This document shows, in pieces, positions 13,021 to 23,687 of a DNA stretch of 64,000 nt. The position numbers and the translations under genes were made by a program. Under the pieces are notes generated by a model. The model made no database searches. It worked only from the letters and a program-made list of their open reading frames with translations, and was not told where the DNA came from. Position 1 is the stretch's first letter; each line of letters opens with the position of its first letter. The stretch comes from Danio rerio (lineage: Eukaryota > Chordata > Actinopteri > Cypriniformes > Danionidae): assembly GCF_049306965.1 (NCBI RefSeq), contig NC_133180.1:23909001-23973000 (forward strand), written 5' to 3'.

Positions 13021-14024
13021 TTGGCTGTTTACTCCCTCATATACTTAGACATGCAGAGAATCGCCTCCACTTCCACAATGGGAAAGTCTGCTGGGGGCTA
13101 AAGCAAGCTTTCTTTGGCTCGGTTTTCTCGGGAAACGTGCGCCAAGGGTTTATCGACAGCTCAGAGGGACTGAAGACTTTCCATAACTCTTCACCGGAAA
13201 CTGAAAGGTACGTTGAGCTGCAGAGCTCTGCGTTTACTTTTCCTAATGTTTTGTGCACTTAAATTAAGTCATCTTGCTAGATAAATCTCTAACTTCTTTA
13301 GTTCTTGAATGTAAAAGCAGAAAGAGATCTTGGAAATCTCTGTTGCAAGTATCATTTCAGATATTACAAAACACTTTTTACAGTCAGCCCTTTTAGAACT
13401 GCAGTTTACACTGAAGCATAAATCAATATGATGCCAGAGCAGTCTAAAGTATTTATCTTGATACATGTGTACTTTGCCTCAGGAGTCACTTTTTTACTGT
13501 CTTTCCTGCAGTGTATTAGAAAATCAGATTGTATTTCATTTCAATTACAAATGCACTTTTAGACAGTTAGCCGAGATTCAGTTTGAGAGTCTCGAACTTG
13601 AGAGTATTTTCCCTCTAGGCGGGTTTGGTCTTGCTGTTTCTCTGTGGTATATAAGATATGAAAAAATGAGGGAAATAGTTAAGATAGTTTCTATGATTAT
13701 ACTCTTAGAGCATCTGAGAAATTCTTCGCTTTTTTCACTTATGTTATTAGATAACTACAAGCTTTTCTGATGACTTCAACAGAAATGCCGTGTTAAATTG
13801 ACAGGCGGAGGATTCTGATTAAGAACATGTGCAACTTTTGAAATATGACTGGGATCATTTTCAACAGCTGTGAGGATTATTTAGGTCTCAGAGTGTATAA
13901 TGGTAATCTTCAGAAATGAATAATCATGACACATATTTGATTTATGAGAAAATTGGATACACAGGCAGATTCCTAATGTATTAAACATACTGAAACTTAG
14001 ACACCAGCCTTAAATAGCAAAATT

Positions 14025-15005
14025 ACTTTCAAATAAAAGAAAAAATCTGATTTTTTTTTCGTTATTGACCAGCATAGTTATATATGGGGTTATGAGCGTT
14101 TTATTAAGGTAGAAATAATTTATATAGACTTTTATATGCATTTTTAAGAAGGGAAAATAAGGAATAAAGTAAAGGAAACACAATGTAGATGTCAATACAT
14201 CACCTAAAATGTAAATGGAGAAATTAATTCAGCGCTTTAACAGAACTTTAATGTAAAATTGTCTTGTTTTTTTGGAAAAAAATATCAAATTGAAATCAAT
14301 TTATAATAAAAACAACATACTAAAAAGTATATTAGATATTAAATATATACATACTTAAGTAAAATCTTAATTGCAGCAATGTTTATCTTTGGCTCATACA
14401 GTCAGTTGTCTTTATAGAACAGAAAACATTTAATCTGTGACCCTGGACCACAAAACCAGCCAGAAGGGTACATTTTTGGAAATTGAGATTTGTACATCAT
14501 CTGAAAGCAGAATAAATCATCTTTGTATTGATTTATTGTTTGTTAGAATATTATATTTGGCCAAGATACAGTATATTAAATCTGAGGGCAATTTAGAAAA
14601 TCATCTTTACATTTGTCCAAATTAAGTTCTTAGCAATGCATGTTACTAATCAAAATAATGCTTTATTTTTATTGCGGAAAAAAATGTACAAACTTGATTG
14701 AACATGATTTTTACCTAATATTCTAATGTTATTTCCAAGTGATGGGATGCAGCCGGAAGAGCATCTGCTGCGTGAAACATATGCCGGAATAGTTAGCGGT
14801 TCACTCCGCTGTGGCGACCCCTGACAAATAGGGGACTATGCTGAAGGAAAATGAATGAATGAATGAATAAATTCTAATGCTATTTGACATAAATATTGAT
14901 AATTTTGACTCACACAATGTATTTTTGGCTTTTTGCACAAATATACCCACGCAAAATAAGACCAATTCATGTCTAATGATGTTTTAATTTTGTACTAAAA
15001 ATAAA
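14025..15005. repeat. Tandem segmental duplication, copy 1
   Basis: This stretch matches 15030-16802 in order throughout: GTTATTGACC, then TATAGACTTTTAT, GTCAATACATCA, GAACATGATTTTTACCTAAT and TAAGACCAATTCATGTC. It holds a fish MITE starting GTGACCCTGGACCACAAAAC (about 14436-14975), with a DANA tail (14733-14870) inserted in it. Copy 1 is the compact version. Confidence 0.85.
14733..14870 (+). mobile_element. DANA SINE 3' part (in duplication copy 1)
   Basis: Contains GATGGGATGCAGCCGGAAGA, GCGGTTCACTCCGCTGTGGC and a GAATGAATGAAT tail. It is flanked by TTCTAATGTTATT and TTCTAATGCTATT, the target-site duplication. The same flanks bound the SINE in copy 2. Confidence 0.85.
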
Positions 15006-16059
15006 ATTTTTGTACTATTACAAATAAAATAGTAAGATTTTAGTTTTTTGCTTTTGTTGTTGACCAATAAATATGTTATATGTTGTGCAGATATGGGTTT
15101 CTGTGTGTTTTATTAGGGTATAATTAATTTCTATAGACTTCTGTAGGCCTTTTTATGAAGGCATTAAGAAATTAATTAAGGAATAAAATAAATGAAACGC
15201 AATGTTGACGTCAATACATCATTCTAAATATAATTAGAGAAATTAATCTAGCCTTTTAACAACATTTTAAAGTAAATATGTGTTGTTTTCTGGAAAAAAT
15301 GTCAAATTAAAATCCATTTATAATTAAAACAACTTTTTTTTTTTACTTGAGTCAAACTAATTCCAGCAACATTTATTTAATGTAACAGAAAACATTTAAT
15401 GATTTGTCAACCTGGACCACAAAACCAGCCATAAGTGTACATTTTTGGAAATTGATATTTGTACATAATCTGAAAGCAGAATAAGTCATCGTTCCATTGA
15501 TTTAACAGTAAAAATCACTAAATGAAATAAGTCATTTTATCCTATATATATTTTTAAAAGTTACTTTGGCTCATTAAAAAAGAGTTATGGTAACTCATAA
15601 ACTGATTATATTAAGCAGAACTCTAATCGAATGAGTTATGAAAGAATTACATTTTTGTGTTAACTTAAGTCTAATGCTAGAAGGAATACCAAACCATTTG
15701 AGTAGCTTTATACTTGTTTGGACTTAATTTAAGTTAATTATACTTATAGTGATTTCATAACTGAACTTGAAATTTTTAAGTTACTAATACTCTAAAAGTT
15801 TGACGAAATTAACACAAATGATATTTGTGTACACAATATATAAGTTTACAGTGTAGGATTTTTGGCCAAGATACAGATTAATGAATAAAATCTGAAGGTT
15901 AATTAAATAGTAAACATTGAGAAAATTATCTTTAAAATTGCCCAAATTAAGTTCTTAGCAATGCATACTAACAAAAACAATGTTTTATTAAACTTATAAA
16001 GAAAATGTAAAATCTTTCTTTATTGAACATGATTTTTACTTAATATTCTAATGTTATTA

Positions 16060-16669
16060 GGTTGCAGCTGGAAGGGCATCTGCTGCGTGAAACATGCTGG
16101 AATAGTTGGCAGCAGGATGCGAATTACAGGGGGGTTTTGGGGGATAAACCCCCCCCCCCCCCCCCAAATAAACGCTTGATCCCTCTGAAAGACATCAAAA
16201 CAACATGTAAAGGAGGGTCAGCTCTTTAATAATCGTGCCAATCAGTCTGCTTGAAAAAAACGTATTCAACCACCTGAAACGGCAGATCTAGAGCACCAAT
16301 AAACAATGCAACTGTTCACAAGACTATTTTCTCTTAAAATAGCTGTTTCTACATATAGCCTAAGTAAAGTCAAATTAGATGCAGTTTGACTTACTGTAAA
16401 CCTTAGAAGTAGCTAATCAGATGCTGTAGGTCAGAATACACCAAATATCCCACAAAACACTGAAAACTTAAATACGTTTTAATAATAAATTAAATGTAAT
16501 TTAAATAAATACATACATTTGATTCAATGAAGCATGAATTACATAAACTAACATCATTGAAAAAGTTGACCACCCGATCGTCAATGTATAATTCGCACAC
16601 ATGGCGGTTCATTCCACTGTGGTGACCCCTGATAAATAAGGGACTAAGCCGAAGGAAAATGAATGAATT
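16060..16669 (+). mobile_element. DANA SINE 3' part interrupted by another element
   Basis: The left piece (16060-16110) ends GCTGGAATAGTTGGC. The right piece (16606-16669) resumes at GGTTCATTCCACTGTGGTGA and ends GGAAAATGAATGAA. Together they make one normal DANA tail split by foreign DNA. Confidence 0.85.
16111..16601. mobile_element. Non-autonomous DNA transposon nested in the DANA tail
   Basis: The 491-base insert is bounded by 4-base direct repeats TGGC (16107-16110 and 16602-16605). Its ends carry inverted copies of TGCGAATTA (GATGCGAATTACA at the left, TATAATTCGCACAC at the right). It includes a poly(C) run at about 16150-16166 and encodes no protein. Superfamily not assigned. Confidence 0.75.
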
Positions 16670-17058
16670 CTAATGTTATTTGACATAAAATAAATATCAA
16701 TAATTGTAACTTATGCAATATAGTTTTGGCTATTAACACAAATATACTAATGCAAAATAAGACCAGGGTCACGTTTAATGGTTTAAATTTGTACTAGAAA
16801 ACCAGACAAGATAGAAACAGTAGAAAACAGTTTAAAACACTTAATTACACATATATTACCTGAGCTCATTGGAGAAATATGACAAGAATGACTGGATACC
16901 TACTTTGTGTCATATAATACTGAAGAGCTGGACTGAATCCTGCTCGTACGGCCCCCTGTAGACCTCAAAACTGATTTCCCAGCCAATCAAATTTCTTCAT
17001 GTGCCCCCCCGCCTATGTTAACAGTAACCAGATGTATTGCGCGCAGCCTACCGAGAGC

Positions 17059-17065
17059 TATAAAA
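17059..17065 (+). promoter_or_regulatory. agtr2: TATA box, candidate agtr2 promoter
   Basis: A perfect TATAAAA lies in GAGAGCTATAAAACACATC, in sequence locally richer in G+C than its surroundings. Transcription would start near 17090. A candidate first exon with a GTCAGT donor at 17216 follows. Inferred from sequence only. Confidence 0.55.
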
Positions 17066-17089
17066 CACATCTGTGCTGGACACAAACTA

Positions 17090-17215
17090 ACCAGAGTTAT
17101 AGTTACATGCTGGCTTTCTCACATTTGTCTCTCACACTCACAGATAGTCCTTTCTCACACTGACGAGATGTAGAAGAGAGGATGCTGCAACATCAGTCCC
17201 AGTGGACTGTTCACG
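17090..17215 (+). other. agtr2: Candidate non-coding first exon of agtr2
   Basis: It starts about 25-30 bases after the TATA box and ends at the donor CACG|GTCAGT. The matching acceptor is at 18529 (TTTATTTCATTCCAG), 51 bases before the start codon. The mammalian gene likewise has non-coding upstream exons and one coding exon. The exact 5' end is inferred. Confidence 0.5.
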
Positions 17216-17850
17216 GTCAGTATATGCGCTGGGATTTTTGTTCTCTGTTTTATAGCTCTAATAACATAACAGGCAGACAATGAGGCTTGGTCCACTGCCA
17301 TGGGACGAGTACTTTAAATAAAGTGTTTTCAATGTCCGTGGAGGATTACAGCATTTTATGGAAACTCACGCACGCTTTTCAGCTCACTAGAGATATTTTC
17401 TCACTTTTATTTAGTGATTTTTTTATTATTGTATTTTTTGGCAACCTGCAGAATTTTGCCTGTGATTTATGGCTATTTTATGATTTTTTCTTTCTTGCTT
17501 CTGGGCGAAACGTTTAGGAGTTTCACAATCCTGTGTTTTTTTATGTGGGAAGTTTTAGCAACGGTTTTAGATAAATGGAATATGATAAATGATTTAGCAT
17601 TTTATTCCAAAGCTAGAATAATAAATTTCATTCAGGGTTGCCACGAGTCATGGATTTTATTTAATCTTTTGAAAAGCTCTATTCCTGACATTGAAAGTCA
17701 GGGATTTATATAAATATATATATATATATATATATGAATTGTTCCAAGTAATGGAATATGAAACATGAATTTTATCATTTAAAATTTTACTTTCCATTTA
17801 TTGAAATGTAATTTTTCTATAAATTTTTTGTGAGTTTTAGTAATTTTTCT

Positions 17851-18360
17851 GGCCACTTTATTAGGTACATCTGTCTAACTGCTCGTTAACTCAAATTTCT
17901 AATCAGCCAATCACATGGTAGCAACTCAATGCATTTAGGCATGTACACATGGTTAAGACCAGGGGTGCTCAACCCTGTTCCTGGAGATCTACCTTCCTGC
18001 AGAGCTCACCTGCAACCTTGATCAAACACACCTGTCTTTAATTACCATGTGCTACTTCAGATTCTATTTTGTTGGTTTATTTGCGTTAGCTCAGAGTTGG
18101 AGCTAAACTCTGCAGGAAGGTAGATCTCCAGAAACAGGGTTGAGCACCCCTGCTCAAGACGATCTGCTGCAGTTCAAACCAGCATCGGAATGGGGAATAA
18201 AGGTGATTTAAGTGACTTTAACTTGGCTTGGTTGTTGGTGCCAGACGGGCTGGTCTGAGTATTTCAGAAACTGCTGGGATTGTCACCTATTGTCTCTAGG
18301 GTTTACAGAGAATGGTCTGAAAAATTTAAATCTCCAGTGACCAGCAGTTTACAAAAACCT
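17851..18360 (+). mobile_element. Tc1/mariner-like relic in the agtr2 5' intron, split by a MITE
   Basis: The sequence begins GGCCACTTTATTAGGTACAT and continues through CAGCCAATCACATGGTAGCA. After a 193-base insertion it resumes with AAGACGATCTGCTGCAGTTC. Read through, the right part encodes a decayed transposase N-terminal helix-turn-helix region (GDLSDFNLAW at the start, VSRVYREWSEK at the end). The rest of the transposase gene is absent, so this is a dead 5' fragment. Confidence 0.8.
17960..18152. mobile_element. hAT-type fold-back MITE nested in the Tc1-like relic
   Basis: The ends are long inverted repeats: CAGGGGTGCTCAACCCTGTT at the left and its complement AACAGGGTTGAGCACCCCTG at the right, extending to GGAGATCTACCTTCCTGCAG. 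Direct repeats GTTAAGAC and CTCAAGAC flank it (6 of 8 identical), giving an 8-base target-site duplication typical of hAT. No coding capacity. Confidence 0.9.
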
Positions 18361-18529
18361 GTTTTAAGTAACAATAGCCTTGCCACTCTTAAGTGAAAAT
18401 TAAAGTGGATAGTTCATGAAAATTCAGCATTTTAGTCATTGAAAAGTCAGTGAATTTGACATTTGGCTTAGATCAGGAATCTTTTACATCATTTCTGCTT
18501 CACATAAAAGTCTTTTTATTTCATTCCAG

Positions 18530-18580
18530 AACATCAGAACTCCCGTTCCAGAATCATCCTGCATAATCAACAGTGACGCC
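18530..18580 (+). other. agtr2: agtr2 5' UTR part of the coding exon
   Basis: The acceptor at 18528-18529 follows a good pyrimidine tract (TCTTTTTATTTCATTCCAG). The 51 bases before the ATG contain no upstream ATG. The start context is GACGCCATGG, a strong Kozak match. Confidence 0.7.
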
Positions 18581-19663
18581 ATGGAACCAGACTCCGCCTA
18601 CAACCTGACTTCAACCAATGGGTCATTCCACCATAATATGACGAACTCGTGTGAGCACACATCCACCCCAGAGTACCAGAAGAAGGTGATCCCTGCCTTT
18701 TACAGCCTCATCTTCCTGTTCGGTTTTCTTGGTAACATGCTGGTGGTGTGTGTGTTGTATCACAGTTCAGGCCGAAGGACGGTTGCCAACACCTATCTGA
18801 TTAATCTAGCCATGTCGGACTTGCTGTTCCTGACCTCGTTGCCATTCTGGGCTGTGTACTACTCGCTGGATTACAACTGGGTTTTTGGGGAGATCATGTG
18901 CAAGCTGTGTGGGGGTCTAATAACGATAAACGTCTACGCTAGTATATTCTTCATCACCTGTATGAGTGTGGATCGATATCACGCCATCGTCTACCCACTG
19001 CATTCTCAAAGCAGCAGAAGCATAAAACAGGCGAGATGTGTTTGTGGCTTCATTTGGGTCGTGGCAGCATTGACCACCTTGCCAACAGTTGTGTTTCGTG
19101 ACATACACCCTTTAAACAACAACATCACGGCTTGTGTTATTTTTTACCCGAACAGCTACTGGCACACTGGGTTAACTCTTGCCAAAAACACTCTTGGGTT
19201 TTTCCTGCCATTTGTAGTCATCGCGACCTGCTACAGCCGAATCGCTGTGCACCTACTGGCCACTCCCAATCACCTGGAGCTCGACTCTGGCCGGTTGGTT
19301 CATGTGTTGCATTTGGTGGTCGCCGTTGTGTTGGCCTTCTTCTTTTGCTGGTTCCCGTTCCACGTGCTGGCATTCCTTGAAACTCTGGGACAGCTGGGAG
19401 TGAGGATAGATTGCTGGGTTCAGGAATCAATCGATAAGCTCCTGCCATACTTCATTTGTCTGGGCTTTTCCAACTCTGCCATAAACCCTTTCCTGTACTG
19501 TTTTGTGGGAAATCACTTCCGGGAGAAGCTGTGGCAGTTTTATGGAGATGTGCTGACACAGAAAAGAGATTCTATCAGCACCAGACTGTCTTCCTTCTCC
19601 AGGAAACTGAGTGACCTCAAAGAATCGGTGCCTATGGAGATTCTGGATCAGCAGAGCTCGTAA
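18581..19663 (+). CDS. agtr2: Angiotensin II receptor type 2 (AT2), class A GPCR
   Basis: A 360-residue uninterrupted seven-helix receptor, close in length to mammalian AT2 (363). The N-terminus has three NxS/T glycosylation sites and a Cys (NSCEH). Visible signatures are helix 1 GFLGNMLVV, helix 2 NLAMSDLLFLTSLPFWA, the Cys in IMCKLCG for the disulfide to the second loop, helix 3 SIFFITCMSVDRY carrying the DRY motif, helix 5 KNTLGFFLPF, helix 6 FFFCWFPFHVL and helix 7 NSAINPFLYCFVGN with NPxxY. The SIFFITCMSVDRY block and the FRD and KN positions match AT2 rather than AT1. In the family, AT2 binds angiotensin II at the plasma membrane and generally opposes AT1 signalling. The whole coding region is in one exon, as in mammals. 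The start was chosen for its Kozak context and in-frame N-terminus. Confidence 0.96.
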   Translation: MEPDSAYNLTSTNGSFHHNMTNSCEHTSTPEYQKKVIPAFYSLIFLFGFLGNMLVVCVLYHSSGRRTVANTYLINLAMSDLLFLTSLPFWAVYYSLDYNWVFGEIMCKLCGGLITINVYASIFFITCMSVDRYHAIVYPLHSQSSRSIKQARCVCGFIWVVAALTTLPTVVFRDIHPLNNNITACVIFYPNSYWHTGLTLAKNTLGFFLPFVVIATCYSRIAVHLLATPNHLELDSGRLVHVLHLVVAVVLAFFFCWFPFHVLAFLETLGQLGVRIDCWVQESIDKLLPYFICLGFSNSAINPFLYCFVGNHFREKLWQFYGDVLTQKRDSISTRLSSFSRKLSDLKESVPMEILDQQSS

Positions 19664-20076
19664 ATCTATCATTACCTATAAGCTCCATCATTACAAACTG
19701 CAGAGGACTATGTTAGTATCATTTACCACAGTCTGACAGATTGTGTGTATATTTGTGTGTTAGATAATGTTGTTCTTGCCTTATTTCTAATCAAGCTGTG
19801 GTTGTGATAAGCAGCAGAATCTATAAACAACATTTGGTTACGTAATTTTGAAATATGGCCTAGACTCTATCTAGGATGCGGAAGTTGCTCATTTTCCCTT
19901 GCAAGCCATGGATAATGCAAATGGACAAGGTTTTGAGTCTTAATGTTTTCCACGTTGACAAAAGAAATGTCTTTCATTATACAGCTGTTTTAATGGCATT
20001 ATGTGGCCAGACTATAAGCTGTTTATTATAATGCCTCGTAAATTGAATTATAAATATATTATAATGGAGCATCATA

Positions 20077-20082
20077 AATAAA
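20077..20082 (+). terminator. agtr2: agtr2 poly(A) signal
   Basis: AATAAA lies 414 bases after the stop codon, with a GT-rich stretch (GTGTGTCTGTC) about 60 bases downstream. The 3' UTR would be 19664 to about 20105. Confidence 0.6.
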
Positions 20083-20420
20083 TAGTGATTTAAAGTCAGT
20101 AACATCGTTGTTTTTGATCTGTGATTTACTTGATTAGATTGTGTGTCTGTCATTTAAGGATGCACCAATATGGAAATTTTGTCTGATTTAGTAACTGATG
20201 ATAACTCTTTATATTTAGATGCTAATAACTAATATGTAGGTTGATATATCTTGATATGAGTCTGATTACAACAGCAACATAAAGCAAATAAATACAGTGG
20301 ACAACTAATTTTATTTTACTGCAGCACTGAAAAAAAAACAAAGAAACTGCAAGGAAAAATTTAGATCTTTTATCACAAAATTTATAAATTCTAAATTTTT
20401 CTACCTCTCTATTTAACCTA

Positions 20421-21628
20421 GGCTCATTCTGAAAACGTACCACTATATACATTTCTGAAGAGCGCCAAATATGTCCCAGGAGCTATGTTTTTAAACACTG
20501 CAAAGTTTCTAAACGGACCAAAAAAGCTAAAACAAGTCACGTGTGAGTTTACTCTCCTTACTTTGGTCAGTTTCACAGTTTATTTTGCAGAGTCCCTCTC
20601 AGCTGTTATGCATCCTTATTTTAATGAATGGCGATGAGCAATAAGACATTATAAGCAGAAAGCTGCGCTATCATTTTGAATGGTCACGTCCACAGACTTT
20701 GCCACCAGATATAAATCAGAGGTAAGACTCTCTCATGCATAGCCCTTGGCTAGACTGCAATTCGGTTAATGTTCCTAATGGATAAACAGCTCTCATGAAT
20801 AGTTCAGCATGCTTTCACTTTCGTATTAGATATGAAAACGCACATTTATCGCTAGGAATGACATCCCGCCCTACTTATAATTCTCTCTTCTTATAGCCAT
20901 GTATTGTATGCCTATTACATATCCTTAATACACTGTGATGTAGCTGGACTCGGGTCATTTGCTTTCTCACTGCAATCGATCCGCTCCAGAGTTTGTTTCA
21001 ATCGAGCCGAGACCACCTCATTTAGGTGATCTCGGACCAATTGATTTGGTGTGGATCCGAGCGCGGTTGATGGTTTCACATATTCCAAGCGAACCACACT
21101 AACTGGGCAAATGAGACAGTTTCTGAAACAAAAGTCTAGGTGTGAAAGCACCCTTAGTGTTTTCAAAAGCACAGATTGACCTGATCACCCACTTCTCTAA
21201 ACCCAACCGACAGTTTTCAAAAGCAATCCAGAAAAACAAAAGCTCTCACCTGATTTTTACTACATTTTTAGATTTAACCAAATTCTCACTCCTGTTATTT
21301 AATTTATTTTATTTTTGGTTTCTGTTTTTGTCTTACCTGCCTTCTGGAACTGTTCTTCAACAGACACAAACCCCGCCATTGTGATCAATTTCTCTCTGCG
21401 TCTCAAGTGCACTGAAAAACATGGTGAGCTACTGTAACTGGACAAACCGGTAACAGCAGGAAAGTTGTCCATAAGAAGGTAAGCGGTCATCTGGTAAGTG
21501 CAAAAGGGAACAGTGTCATACCACACTGTAGCATTCATTTTAAAGAGCAAATGCAGCCATACGTACTTCTGGCTACATAATTCGCGATCTCCAGAAATGT
21601 ATATTGGGCTATGTTTTCAGAATGAGCC
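20421..21628. mobile_element. 1.2 kb non-autonomous DNA element with long inverted ends
   Basis: The left end reads GGCTCATTCTGAAAACGTAC then ATATACATTTCTGAAGA. The complement of the right end reads GGCTCATTCTGAAAACATAG then ATATACATTTCTGGAGA. That is an inverted terminal repeat of about 45 bases with roughly 80% identity. No transposase is seen. The middle (about 20940-21160) looks like a second element, ending GTGTGAAAGCACCCTTAG. Superfamily not assigned; no clear target duplication. Confidence 0.75.
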
Positions 21629-23280
21629 TGTGCTGTCTCTATTTGTCTCTAAACAAAAATAAAATAAAGTTCAGCTTCATGTGAACCTGAAAGTGAATTT
21701 TTGATGTATGTTTAACTGATACAAAGTCAAAAATTGCTCTTTTTTCATTTTTTTTAGTTTCTATGAGCATCCGGGTTGGGCTTTGCATTTTCAAGTTAAA
21801 ATATGATATTGTAGTGGACCACCCCTTTAAGTGTTTAGTCAGTGAAAGTCAGGGAATTTAATGGTTTGAAAACCTGGCAATCTCTTTCTCCATTCGCCAT
21901 GCTGGAGAGGATCAGACTGCACAAAAGGTGTGGGTCACATCGAATACAGCTCTTATCTGATTGGCTAAAAGGTACGAGTCACCTTCTGCTTCTGCGAGGA
22001 AAGTCTCAAAACACACACACACACACGTTTCTAGGGGAGTCATACTTGAAAGAGGATTTGCATATTTCTCATTCAGGATGAACTTGCACATTTTAAACAT
22101 TCAAAACTTTTTGTACACTGTTGGTGTTTTGCATTTGTAAAACCTATTTTATGAATATGTATATTTTATTTTGTGCACGTGAATTGTTTTTGTGAATATA
22201 TATATATATATATAATATTTTGCGCATGGGAATTTGGTTTTATGCATGTAAGTTTTGGCTACGCATCGTGTCTTTTACGCAAATTACTTTAAAAACTAAA
22301 CTCGCTACATAGGCGGGGATGGGGGCCAAGGGAACTTTACTTTTCTAGAACTTTACTTTTCTAGTTAGAAATTAATCTGCCTCATTTTTAACTGTGCAAG
22401 CTGTAGCTGTTTAATTAGGCCTACTACGCTACTGGATTTCAACACTGGGCATTATGTGGTACTTGGAGAGAGGTGGTACTTGTTGAAAAAAAGTTTGAGA
22501 ACCACTGCTCTAAAGGCTTAAAATGATCAGTTTATGAGGGTGATGTCTGATGTTAATCCAATTCATTCCCTGCTTGGGCTCTTTAGCTAAAATGAACCAT
22601 TTGTTCTCATTCTTCTTTGCCATTAATATTGCACCTGCTCCATGCCCTTAATGTTTTTGAAACGATCAACATCATCATGACAGCTGTTTTATTTTAGAAT
22701 TTGCATGTTGCTCTGTCCCAGTGACCTGTATCGCTTATCTTTAAAAGTAGATGTTGAGATTCTCTAAAACTGTTTGAACACCTGCTGTAATAATAGTAAT
22801 GGACACACTTAAACAGCAGTACAGTACAGAATCTGGAAGAACCTGTTTTCTTTTTTCTTGCAGTGAATGGATTCCATCTGTCTCTGAGAGTTCTGGCTGT
22901 AGTTTAGTCGTGTAGTACATAGTTCTCATGTTTTACTTAATTAGTTGGGTTAACTAAGGTCTACTGTCCCCTGTAGGCACAGGTGCTGTACATGTTCATA
23001 CTCTGTAATGTTTTTTTTCACAATCCTTTTGCATTTCAGGAATTCTGCTAATGTGTTAGTTGGATGCTAATTATGTGCTCCACTGATGCAAGTTCTTCTC
23101 TTAACCTTAACATAATAATGTTCCCATCTGACAGTACATACTTCATTTTTTTCATAAAGATCATTTGATTTCATTCATTAATTTCAAACTGAAAAATCAT
23201 ACACAAAACAATTCTTTAAACAAAATACATTTCATAATGGACAAAATGGTAGAACAAGCTGCAAAATACAGTTTGTTTTT
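21629..23280. other. Intergenic DNA
   Basis: AT-rich, with a short (TA)n at about 22198 and a scrap of a hAT-like terminus (GTTTGAGAACCACTGCTC, about 22493). No gene recognised. Confidence 0.4.
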
Positions 23281-23450
23281 GTTAATTTATTAAGAAATGA
23301 ATGCAGTATGAGCACACAGAGGAGGATGTTTTTAGACTGATGAAAAATGTTGATATGCAAAAGAAAAGCAGGGCAACTTATTGCACAATCTTTAACAATC
23401 TAGACTGTTGATGAATAAGTTTCAGGTTCAGATCTTAATAAAAATTGATG
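23281..23450 (+). repeat. Dispersed repeat, inverted partner of 35460-35700
   Basis: Sequence such as TTTATTAAGAAATGAATGCA, GAGGAGGATGTTTTTAGACT and GACTGTTGATGAATAAGTTT is the reverse complement of 35460-35700, with roughly 85% identity by eye. The family is unknown. Confidence 0.8.
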
Positions 23451-23687
23451 AGATAACCACTCTATCATCACCATTGTTCCATACAGCATTGATCTGCTGA
23501 TACTCACACAAACATACATATGGTGAAATGGTAAACAGAAAGTTTTCACTTTCCATACTACAAAATGTCAAATACTGTGGCACATTTAACTCACTCTAGC
23601 CCTTTGTATCCTTTGATTCGGTCCGCCATAGGAAAAATGATTGGAAAGGGCTGGAGAATGCCTTCAACTGAGATTCTCATTTCTATT

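Larger units (their letters stand above)
15030..16802. repeat. Tandem segmental duplication, copy 2, enlarged by two insertions
   Basis: Order and sequence match copy 1, but an AT-rich insertion of about 330 bases (about 15515-15857) and a 491-base inverted-repeat element (16111-16601) have been added. The shared DANA tail sits at the homologous position, so the SINE came before the duplication and the two insertions came after it. Confidence 0.85.

Noticed and set aside
18917-19672. Open frames on the opposite strand and in other frames within agtr2
   Set aside because: Shadows of a well-conserved receptor coding sequence.
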